NCBI GenBank assembly: GCA_003427395.1
Contig: BFEA01000081.1
Coordinates: forward strand, 155,355 to 191,446
From: Chara braunii
Lineage: Eukaryota > Streptophyta > Charophyceae > Charales > Characeae
Length of the DNA: 36,092 nt
Direction of reading: 5' to 3'
Each line of letters opens with the position of its first letter. The stretch's first letter is position 1. Shown here piece after piece: positions 28,499-36,092 of this stretch. The position numbers and the translations under genes are program-made. The notes under the pieces are model-generated. The model did no database searches and was not told the origin of the DNA. It was given only the letters and a program-made list of their open reading frames with translations.

Positions 28499-29381
28499 TG
28501 TCGAGCGTCTGTTTCACAAATGCCTTGTCGCACGCCTTCCCCATGCAGACCCTCATGAAGTTTTGCCACTTTTTCTGGTGCGCAACGACAACGACATCCT
28601 TATCGCTGACCTTAGCTTTGGGGGCCTCGATTCTGTTGTTGTCGATCCACCATTGCCTCATATCATGCACAGCGTCTTGGAAGGACAACATCATGGCCTG
28701 ATTCTCACGTGTGTTGTCGAAGGCGGAGACACTGAAGTACTCTCGTGTCTAGTCATCTTTGAAAAAGACGACTCGCACTTTGGAGTACGCGCAGAGGTCA
28801 TAGACTTTGACCGCGGCGGAGTCCTTTGCCACCAACCGTTTCATGGCCTTGGCGGTATGCGGACCACAGACAGCGTACCAGTCGAACTCCGCAGAGTCCC
28901 TTTTGAAGAACTCGTCCGGCGTGATACGCCTTTCCTGCCCGCCGACGTTGTCGTCCAGATCAACAGGTGCAAGAACGAGCTCAGGTCTATCCCACGGCCC
29001 CGGGTCGGCAGTGAGGGAGTTTTCTATGGCATTCTCGATGCCTCTCACAATGTTCTCGGACAAAGAGCGGTGGTTATAAAGAATCCTCCCACGGGGAATG
29101 CGTTTGATTCTTGTGACATCGTCGCTAACAACATGGACGTCTTGCCTGGCGAAGCCTTCCTCGTCATATTCGAGATAGAAACATCGTGTTGTGTCAAGGG
29201 GAGGCGCGCAGAACCAACTCGTCAACATCATCGGGCATGCAAGGACCCCCCCCCTCACCCTCATCCCCAGAGTCCTGCAACTCTTGTGTCCTGGCCCTCT
29301 GCGAGTCTTTCCTACCGCCGCCACGACTGCCACTTCGCCCCCCTCCCCCCCCCCAGTTTTCTGAGGAGCCCGCGCTTCCTA
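28460..29381 (-). pseudogene. ParB-like domain with following helical region
   Basis: One minus-strand frame covers 28749-29333 and 28350-28694, split by TAG at 28749-28751. It reads RIKRIPRGRILYNHRSLSEN, then WDRPELVLAPVDLDD, RITPDEFFKRD, DWYAVCGPHTAKAMKRL, and SKVRVVFFKDD. This matches the ParB/Srx-type layout, in which a conserved Arg, an IxP block and a [VI]xG-x-H-[RT]xx[AK]A motif line the nucleotide pocket. The helical part after the stop (FSVSAFDNTRENQAMMLSFQ) resembles the region after ParB-N in ParB-methyltransferase fusions. At 28457-28465 a G6 run shifts frame into the next piece. G-rich runs near 29230 and 29350 shift frame at the 5' side. The ParB call is pattern recognition by eye. 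Confidence 0.5.
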
Positions 29382-29790
29382 GGATGCCATCAACGCTCCG
29401 TGAGCCTCATTGACGGCGTCAGTCCTCGCTTGCTTCGTTTGGCTCGCAGTAGAGGTCAATGCTTCTCCCCTCTTTCTCTTTCCTCGTGAGTCATGTTTGT
29501 CTGTCCCATCCTTCGCTTGGTTAAACGACTGCGACATTCCGGCACCATCCGCATCATCCGCGTCACCGACTCCGCAGGCGCCAGCCTCACCAACATCTCT
29601 CTCCTCGTCCATGTAATTGTCCTCACCTTCATCATCTCCTTCATTATCGTCCGTCGTCCCCCTCCTCACAACCGCCCTCCCCCTCTTGACCCTCGCATTC
29701 CTCCTCGTCAAAGGCACCTGTACCTCCCCGGGAACGATGTTGGGGACTTGCCAGGTGGCGCAGAGCTCCGTCGTCGTAGTTTGTGGCCTC
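29379..29790 (-). pseudogene. Basic/acidic linker with nuclear-localisation-like motifs
   Basis: In the frame that leads into the ParB-like piece, this stretch reads VPNIVPGEVQVPLTRRNARV, then KRGRAVVRRG. An acidic block (DDNEGDDEGEDNYMDEERD) follows, then KRKRGEALTSTASQTKQAR. It ends at TAG 29379-29381. Arg/Lys clusters fit nuclear targeting or DNA binding. It joins the upstream piece by a frameshift near 29760. Both frames here are open and charged, so the exact switch point is uncertain. Confidence 0.45.
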
Positions 29791-30542
29791 ACTGGACTGC
29801 TCCGCCACATCGCGACCTTGTCGATCGGAGGGCGAAACCGGAGTGGGAAGAGCCCGGGCGACTGCATCGAACGAAAGCGGGGCAGTCGCCAATTGTTTCC
29901 TCTTCGCACCCGCTCTGGCCGGCAGATCTTGGCGACGTTTGGACCCCGCGTCAATGGGCACGAAAACACAATCAACTTGCTGGGCAGCAGACAGCCTCGC
30001 GAACCGTTCCCTGTATCGCATAATGACAGTTGCCAGCTGGTCCGTTGGGCTGTTGAACTGGACCAAAGGTCTGCTGAGCAAGAAAGTGATGTCGACAACG
30101 GGCAGGGACCCAGTGACGCGGTAGCCATTGGTTTTGGAAAGAAACTTTTCTGGATCCAGCATTTGGAACTCCGTTCCGTTCCCTCGCACGTCAAACGCTT
30201 TCATCGACAAAGCCTTGACCCCGTAACCTTGAAAGAGCTGAAGGTCAAGAGACAGCTTCTTGTCTTCCTTGACCCAGTTCTTCCCGTCGTGGTCATAGAC
30301 AGACGTAAGGAAGAAGGTCCTGAACTTCCTGCCGTCGTAGCTAGTCCTCCCCGTTTCTGATTTCTCCACACCTCCGCAACAGTTCCAACTCCCGCCGTTG
30401 TCATCGCTCAAGAACACGACGGCTCCACAACCGGATGTATGAAGACCACCAACCCAATCAAGAGCCCAGGGTTTATCGTTGTAGAGCTTAGACCTGCCGT
30501 ATGCACGTTTGTCAGGGACGGAGGCCGAAGTTGTTTTACCTG
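29760..30542 (-). pseudogene. N-terminal part of the ParB-MTase-Ulp1 gene, family unknown
   Basis: The frame is open from the putative exon start at 30542. It reads VPDKRAYGRSKLYNDKPWAL, GCGAVVFLSDDNGGSWNCCG, then RTFFLTSVYDHDGKNWVKED, GYRVTGSLPVVDITFLLSRP and TDQLATVIMRYRERFARLSA. It has strand-rich and helical parts and Cys residues but no motif I recognise. The apparent longer N-terminus further right is probably intron: the minus strand there is a long pyrimidine tract ending ccttcag. Upstream exons, if any, would lie to the right, where only satellite arrays are seen. Confidence 0.45.
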
Positions 30543-30585
30543 AAGGAAGCCACGGGGAGAAAAAAAGAAAAGACAACAAGAGAAA
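30543..30585 (-). promoter_or_regulatory. Polypyrimidine tract and 3' splice acceptor-like site
   Basis: On the minus strand a C/T-rich run (ttgtcttttctttttttctc, then cccgtggcttccttcag) ends directly before the coding-like frame at 30542. This is the classic form of a spliceosomal acceptor. It implies at least one more exon to the right in the functional ancestor. Confidence 0.5.
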
Positions 30586-30659
30586 GGAATTGAGTGACAT
30601 GAAGGAGCATTTGTTGCCTGAAGACCACAACACGGGGCACCTCAACCAACGCGGGGATC

Positions 30660-31490
30660 TGATGTTCAGGGATCGTCGGACCCCTCGGCGCTGTGGACGG
30701 CATGAGGTTCGTCGGGCCACTCAGTCTCCTGCACCGCCGAGGGGGTCTGGCGTCCAGGGAACGCTAGACCCCCTCGGCGCTTTGGGCGACACGGGTGTTG
30801 GTCGGTCCCCGTACCTCTCTCGCACCGTCAAGGGGGTCCGGCGTTCCCAGAACACCGGACCCCCCATGCGTGACCGGCGTTGGGGTCCAGCGTTCAGGGA
30901 ACGCCGGACCCCCTCGGCGCTTTGGGCGACACAGGGGTTGGTTGGGCCCCGTCCCTTCCCTGCACCGCCGAGGGGGTCCGGCGTTCTGGGAACGCCGGAC
31001 CCCCACGCCGGTCACGCATGGGGTGGATCCGGCGTTCTGGGAACGCCGGACCCCCTCGGCGGTGCGGGAGAGGGAGGGTGTCCGACCAACCCTGTCCGTC
31101 TCCCGCACCGCCGAGAGGGTCCGGCATTCCCAGAACGCCGGACCCCCTTGGCGCTTTGGGCGACACGGAGGGCGGTCGGGCCCTGTCCCACTCCCGCACC
31201 GCCGAGGGGGTCCGGCCCTCTGGGAACGCCGGACCCCCACGCCGGTCACACGTGGGGGGGTCCGGCGTTCTGGGAACGCCAGACCCCCCTCGACGGTGCA
31301 AGAGAGGGAGAGTGTCAGTCCAACACCGTCCGTCTACTGCACCGCCGAGGGGGGCAGGCGTTCCCAGAACGCCATACCCCCCACGCGTGACAGGCGCTGG
31401 GGTCCGGCCTTCTGGGAACCCCGGACCCCCTCGGCGGTGCGGGAGAGGGACGGTGTCCGACAAACCCCGTCCCTCTCCCGCACCACCGAA
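30660..31490. repeat. GC-rich array of alternating palindromes (about ten copies)
   Basis: Palindrome H1 is built on GGGGGTCCGGCGTT, a CTGGG or CCCAG centre, and AACGCCGGACCCCC. It occurs about ten times (near 30746, 30833, 30880, 30972-31004, 31021, 31115, 31206, 31255, 31348, 31398). Between copies lies a second dyad, H2. The clearest H2 is 31436-31453 paired with 31467-31484, 18 of 18 bases, around a 13-base loop. H1 is usually flanked by CCGCCGAG / CTCGGCGG. Long frames on both strands (30509-31390, 30795-31721 and others) are artefacts of this repeat. Confidence 0.9.
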
Positions 31491-32480
31491 AAAAAAAAAC
31501 AGGAAAACAGCAAATCCCCATGGGATATTGTGAGGAGAGGGAGATCAATCCCTCTCCACACCATCTATACGCTGTTTCGTGAGTGGCATTGCGCCATCAC
31601 CATCTTTTTTATTTCCAACATATTTCCCAAAAAAAAAAACAGAAAAACGGCAAATCCCCATGGGATATTGTGGGGAGAGGGAGATCAATCCCTCTCCACA
31701 ACGTTCGATCACTGTTCGTGAGTTGCATTGCGCCATCACCATCTCTTTTGTTTCCAACATTTTTCGAAAAAAACAACAACAGGAAAACGACAAATCCCCA
31801 TGGGATATTATGGGGAGAGGGAGATCAATCCCTCTCCACAGCGTTCGATCACTGTTCGTGAGTGGCATTGCGCCATCACCATCTTTTTTATTTCCAACAT
31901 ATTTCCAAAAAAGAAAAAAGAAAAACGGCAAATCCCCATGGGATATTGCGGGGAGAGGGAGATCAATCCCTCTCCACACCCTCTATACAGTGTTTCGTGA
32001 GTGACATTGCGCCATCACCATCTTTTTTGTTTCCAACATATTCTCAAAAAAAAAAAAAAAAAAACGGCAAATCCCCATGGGACATTGAGGGGAGAGGGAG
32101 ATGAATCCCTCTCCACAGCGTTCGATCGCTGTTCGTGAGTGGCATCGCGCCATCACCATTTTTTTTTTTTCCAACATTTTTCGGAAAAAAAAAAAACAGA
32201 AAAACCGCAAATCCCCATGGGATATTGTAAGGAGAGGGAGATCAATCCCTCTCCACAACATTCGATCGCTGTTCGTGAGTGGCATTGCGCCATCACCATC
32301 TTTTTTATTTCCAACATATTTCCAAAAAAATAAAAACAGAAAAACAGCAAATCCCCATGGGATATTGTGGGGAGAGGGAGATCAATCCCTCTCCACACCA
32401 TATATATATTGTTTCGTGAGTGGCATTGCGCCATCACCATCTTTTTTATTTTCAACATATTTCAAAAAAAAAAAAACGGA
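31491..32480. repeat. 139-140-bp satellite with trimeric higher-order structure
   Basis: TGGGATAT landmarks (TGGGACAT in one copy) at 31521, 31661, 31801, 31939, 32078, 32218 and 32358 give seven units of 138-140 bp. Each has an A-rich run, CAAATCCCCATGGGATATTG, a dyad (GGAGAGGG, 8-base loop, CCCTCTCC), and GCGCCATCACCATC followed by a T-run. Variant blocks follow the order A-B1-B2-A-B1-B2-A: A has CTATA...TGTTTCG, B has TTCGATC(A/G)CTGTTCG. A copies are spaced 418-420 bp. The open frames in all phases are repeat artefacts. Confidence 0.93.
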
Positions 32481-32539
32481 GATCCAAGTTTTAGCTCATG
32501 CCTAGTCCCATACGTTGACGTGACGCTGGTCTGGGCCTG

Positions 32540-32720
32540 CACCCCCGTTGACAGGGAAGGTAGGTAGGCAGGTAGGTAAATAGGTAGGCGGACAAACATG
32601 CACACTCACAGGCAGGTAGGTAGGCTGCTTTACATGCATACACAGGCGTGTAGGCATGCAGACACACAAGCAGATACATATGGAGACATGCAGGGAGATA
32701 GACTAACAACCATATTGACG
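32540..32720. repeat. Degenerate GTAG/GGCA microsatellite tract
   Basis: Runs of ggtaggtaggcaggtaggta and related text are interspersed with gcatacacaggcgtgtaggc. This is a decayed tetranucleotide repeat with no gene. Confidence 0.75.
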
Positions 32721-32959
32721 TGAGTGTGGACTTGGGCATGTTCTCGTGTTTACCTGGGCCTGAGTCATGGCATTAAAAAAAAAAAAAAAAACTCACACTG
32801 AAAGGTGCGTAGCGATCATGTAGTCAGAGAATGACTCAACAATCGTTATGGGTCGTTTATGTTGCGGATCCACCAATGTGCATCTAAACTTAGGCAACAT
32901 CGTGGTGCACATCCTACCATCCGCCATCTGCTCGTGGACATTGCGTCGTAAGGGTTAGA
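32721..32959. other. Intergenic, A-run at 32775-32791
   Basis: A short poly(A) run lies in otherwise unremarkable DNA. No gene or promoter could be supported upstream of the ORF at 32960. Confidence 0.4.
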
Positions 32960-34036
32960 ATGTCATTTAACTTTGCACTTGCCATATTCTTCGTTCTTCA
33001 TTGTGGTACACACAAAGAGCAGCCAAAACTTGACATGAATATGGAAATACGGATTCGTTATCGGATAAAATCGAAGATTCGAGATAATTTGATTAATGAG
33101 ATTGCTAAGTCTGATACCCAAGTTCATCAATACCCACTACAAGGCTTAGAGTGTAATGGTTTGCGTCGGAGAATTGAAAACTTTAAGACCGAATGTGCAA
33201 TGAGAAGATTGTTGTCCTGTCGTGGCCAGGGGCGGGCAAATCCATGTTCTCGAAATGCAGTTTTCGAGTTTCCATCGATTGAAAGTTTGGAGGCTCGTCC
33301 GAAACGAGATCTGATTTCGATGTTATATTCACTTCGAACTGTTGGTTCTGAGCTGGCACATACAAATGCAATGTTGGAGGTGCAAAATGCCATGAAGTTT
33401 CATGTGAGCGATCATAACTAGATGAGGGCAATGATAGTTACTCTTGGTCAATTGTATAAAGAGGCACGCAAAGAGTTGATGAATGTTGTGTTTATGGATA
33501 AATTCGGTGACCGGTTGGGGTACGAATCCAATTTTTATTGGGCTCAACATCACAATGAGAAGGTGTACCACCTCAAGAAATTGTATGGCGACGTCATGCT
33601 AGCTCATTCACCAAAACGATTTATGGAGGAGTTAAGCAATGCGAAAAAAAAGTTGAATATTCTTGCGAGCATGAATAAAGAATATGAAAAGAGACTCAAT
33701 GAGACTGTGATTGTATTGGTGGAATCTTTGAATCGTCAATTTTTTAAATATCGTAGTAAATATTGGGCACGATTGGACTGTACAAGGATAAATGAACTCA
33801 CGGTTGTTAGACCAAAATATGATAGGTACACAAATATTTATCCTGATAGAGATAGTTGGGTCAATGAGGATAATAAATTTGCGATGGAAGAAAGGAAGAA
33901 GCGACTTTGTGAACAGGCAAAGAGAGATGAATATGGTGATATTTCATTATTGTTGAATTCACCATTTATAAGAATAAAAGTAACAAGAGTAAAAGATGAG
34001 GGAGAAGAGACAGAACGACGAGGATGTAGCATGTAA
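32960..34036 (+). pseudogene. Unrecognised protein, about 358 codons with one in-frame TAG
   Basis: A single frame runs from ATG 32960 to TAA 34034-34036, interrupted only by TAG at 33419-33421, directly followed by ATG. The protein begins with a hydrophobic stretch (FNFALAIFFVLHC) that could be a signal or anchor. It is then rich in Lys, Arg, Glu, Asn and Tyr, with helical stretches (MEELSNAKKKLNILASMNKE) and a long charged C-terminus (EERKKRLCEQAKRDEYGD). It uses more A/T-ending codons than the elements to its left. No family is recognised. It may be a gene with one nonsense change (CAG to TAG would do), two adjacent ORFs, or a readthrough case. Its unbroken length elsewhere argues that it was recently functional. 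Confidence 0.45.
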
Positions 34037-34920
34037 GGTGCAGGAATGACGGTAATTACAAAGGGAGAAGGGAACTATAAATAGGAGGGAGAACATTATT
34101 GTTTGTTGTTCTCACTGTAATCATATGGTTTGATGTATGGTTAGATAGGTAGATGAATGCAGCTTCATGGGCAGGATGATGTAGGACAGGGAGTAAGTAG
34201 AGTCAGAGGGAGAACGAGCATGTGGAGTGGGATGCCGGGAGGAGCGCGTTGTTCCAATTTTTTTTTCATTCCATTGATGATGATGACACTTGAAAGTGTT
34301 TTATGATAAAACGTTTGAATTCTGTCTTTTCTCTCTCTTATTTAAATTTTCTCTCTTTCTCTTACTCTCTCTTTCTCTCTCATTTTTATTTATTTATTTT
34401 TTTTTGCATTTATCTTTTTGACAAATATTCTTGGAATTGGAAGAAAGTATTGTTGTTATATACAAATAAAGGTTGCTTCAGTCGTTTGTTGGTATGTGTT
34501 CATCGTTCTGGAGATGATATTAATCTTTAGTTACTAACATTTGTTAAGTTTTATTTTTCAATATTGTATGTTTTTTTATATTTATTCTTATACTGCTCTA
34601 CTTATTGTTGAAAAACAACCAAGTGAGTATCCCTCAAAATATAGACGTGAGCCGGGTAACCGGCGTTCGGGACGGGCCAAACGCCCGAACATATGGGACC
34701 CCTTGGGGATGCGTTCGGTCGTTCGGGCCGAACACGAAAAAAAAAAAAAAAAAAAAAAAAGTCATCAAAAAAATCTGAACAAAAGATATGTTATGGAAAA
34801 AAATAAATTAAACAAGATTTGTCTGAGCATAACATCCGAATTCCTTACCAAATTTGAAATAAAAATACAATACGAAAAATAAGTACTAATTATAAAAATA
34901 AATAAAAATAAAAAGAGAAT
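34037..34920. other. No gene; AT-rich with poly(A) and one GC island
   Basis: Pyrimidine/T-rich DNA (34310-34420) and a roughly 22-base A-run (34738-34760) surround a GC island at about 34645-34735. The island carries several cgttcggg / cccgaac inverted copies. Short frames (34303-34530, 34541-34882) are low-complexity. Confidence 0.45.
34076..34083 (+). promoter_or_regulatory. TATA-box-like TATAAATA
   Basis: A clean TATAAATA lies in a G/A-rich context (gggaactataaataggagg). No gene downstream could be supported, so this may be chance. Confidence 0.2.
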
Positions 34921-34940
34921 TAAATTTAGTGAGTGCGCAA

Positions 34941-35260
34941 GCATGTTTTCGACACCACCATCTTTGGCGATTTTTCATTTTTGTTTGGCATAGCTAAATG
35001 CCCTGAAATTTTACGGATGTGTACTTCACATAATACAAAACCCACTAAAAACGTTTCAAAAAATAATAAAATTGTTTAGACCCGAACTAAAGTGAAAACA
35101 AAAAGTAAAAAATGAAAAAATATGTGGCCGAGCACGTTTTGACACCGCCATCTTTGGCAATTTTTAATTCTTATTTGGCTCAGCCAAATGACTTGAAAAT
35201 TTACAGGCATGTACCGCACGTCATAGAGAACTTACAAAAAACAAATCACAAAAAAAATAT
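34941..35260. repeat. Two-copy direct duplication, unit about 190 bp
   Basis: The first copy starts gcatgttttcgacaccacca at 34941 and the second gcacgttttgacaccgccat at 35132. Both continue with tctttggc(g/a)attttt, a (c)atagcta/ctcagcca block, aaatg-ctgaaa-tttac and a c(a/g)tgtac block. Divergence is substantial, so the duplication is old. Confidence 0.75.
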
Positions 35261-35274
35261 TATTTTTTGGCCCT

Positions 35275-35395
35275 GAAATAATTTTTGGCTGGGGCCGAAC
35301 GCCGTCGGGTTCGAACCCCGTACGGGATCCCGAACGCCCGTACGTACGGAGGTCTGCCCGGGGACTTCCGTACGTACGGGCTGGTGACTCTGGAT
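35275..35395. repeat. GC island with CGTACGTACGG cruciform
   Basis: Arms CCCGTACGTACGGA (35337-35350) and TCCGTACGTACGGG (35367-35380) are perfect 14-bp inverted repeats around a 16-base spacer. They lie inside a GC island starting gggccgaacg in AT-rich DNA. Confidence 0.8.
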
Positions 35396-35925
35396 GTGAG
35401 ATAATATTAAAAAACGGTTAAGATGAGTAAGAAGAATGTAGGCATAAAGGTTGTGTGATGTCATAATGAAAATTTCATTAATAATTAGAAAGGAAAAATT
35501 TCTATAGTAAATAAAAAGGACAACCATAAATTTAAGTCGTCTCCCAGTACATGGTATTGAAGGAAAACAAAGAATGTTTGAGAATAAACAAGGTACGTAT
35601 GACTGTTGTTTATTGGGCGCTAAAAATACTAAGGCGCTTATTTGAAGCAAATTAAGTATTTTTGGAAGGGTTGGGTCACACTATGTATTTTGTATGAATA
35701 TTGGAGAAACAACCTATGTGATAAGAAGGAATAAAGCTGAGAATAAACGAAACATTTTTCCCAACGAGCCAGTGCTATCGCGAATGACCTCTTCTCACCT
35801 AGCCCCGCTCCAAGATGCTCATATGTCATCAAAATCGCCCAAGCAAAAGAAGAGAAGAAAGGTGAGGGCATCAACGGTTTGGTCGACCTTGGTCGCTAGG
35901 AATGACTCTTCTCTATGTATACACC
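35396..35925. other. No gene seen
   Basis: This is AT-rich DNA. Minus-strand frames at 35246-35650 and 35638-35874 show no recognisable domain. Confidence 0.4.
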
Positions 35926-36020
35926 CGTCCCAATACGGCCCGTACAGACGGCCGTACGTCTGTACGTACGGGCCACCCCGGTGCGTACGGACTTATGACC
36001 CTCCGTACGTCCTTTCGCGG
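35926..36020. repeat. Second CGTACG-rich GC island with nested dyads
   Basis: Outer arms GGCCCGTAC (35937-35945) and GTACGGGCC (35966-35974) enclose inner arms CGTACAGACG (35941-35950) and CGTCTGTACG (35957-35966). CCGTACGT recurs to 36010. This resembles the island at 35.33 kb and may be another copy of a dispersed repeat. Confidence 0.75.
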
Positions 36021-36092
36021 GGGGTGTTGAGGAGGTGGATGGGCTGGGGGGGTGTGGTATGTCGGGGGGTACCTCCCAGCAAAAAAAAAAAA

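Noticed and set aside
28401-29489. A 362-codon plus-strand ORF across the ParB-like piece
   Set aside because: It is antisense to a frame with ParB-like blocks and continuous composition, shows no domain of its own, and owes its length to antisense of codons rich in G/C at certain positions. The minus strand is broken here, so the plus-strand reading cannot be fully excluded.
30509-31721. Long Pro/Arg/Gly-rich ORFs on both strands
   Set aside because: Several frames on both strands are open at once because the palindromic unit lacks stop codons. No protein can be inferred.
31545-32505. Repeated short proteins with SPWDI and GRGRSIPL phrases in all plus frames, and minus equivalents
   Set aside because: The 140-bp unit is not a multiple of three, so the same peptide appears in successive frames. 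This is a satellite, not a gene family.

Overview
This is eukaryotic nuclear DNA, almost all of it repetitive. It probably comes from a member of the green plant lineage; a charophyte such as Chara is the best guess. That guess is inference from three things: a plant-type tRNA-Asp primer-binding site for an LTR retrotransposon, intron-like signals, and the density of decayed retroelements and satellites. No bacterial-style operon, rRNA gene or CRISPR array is visible. A 140-base run of N (14358-14497) and single Ns show a gapped assembly.

Left part (1-12400, genes on the minus strand). A broken gag of one LTR retrotransposon fills 1-2081. A dimeric satellite lies at about 2875-3345. A second, decayed Ty3/gypsy-type element then reads right to left: primer-binding site (11851-11868), a tandem set of small related ORFs of unknown family (11614-8986), gag (8960-7416), protease, reverse transcriptase, RNase H and integrase (ending at 3352). 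Nearly all breaks are single in-frame stops explained by C-to-T or G-to-A changes, plus four frameshifts. The tandem module family between primer site and gag is unusual.

Middle (12400-24000). A decayed coding region of unknown family (12398-13513) is followed by a cluster of tandem arrays with periods of about 41, 40, 48, 74, 56 and 41 bp (13.5-16.7 kb) and an 83-bp hairpin-bearing array (17.3-17.75 kb). A mostly empty stretch follows; it holds one weak ORF (18247-18747), a tRNA-Glu-like element inside an inverted repeat (19461-19590) and a telomere-like 7-mer tract (23885-23999).

Right part (24100-30542, minus strand). This is a long broken gene. Its pieces read in order as: an unrecognised N-terminal part behind a strong splice-acceptor-like tract; a basic/acidic linker; a ParB-like domain; a helical region; a permuted (beta-class) N6-adenine-methyltransferase-like domain whose catalytic motifs are degenerate; acidic linkers; and a Ulp1/C48 SUMO-protease domain with all catalytic residues. 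A ParB-MTase-Ulp1 combination is the most interesting thing here. Its 5' side runs into a GC-rich array of near-perfect palindromes (30.66-31.49 kb), then a roughly 140-bp satellite with a trimeric higher-order structure (31.5-32.48 kb).

Far right (32.9-36.1 kb). A plus-strand ORF of about 358 codons is interrupted by one TAG. AT-rich DNA follows, with a 190-bp duplication and three GC-rich islands, two of which hold CGTACG-type cruciforms.
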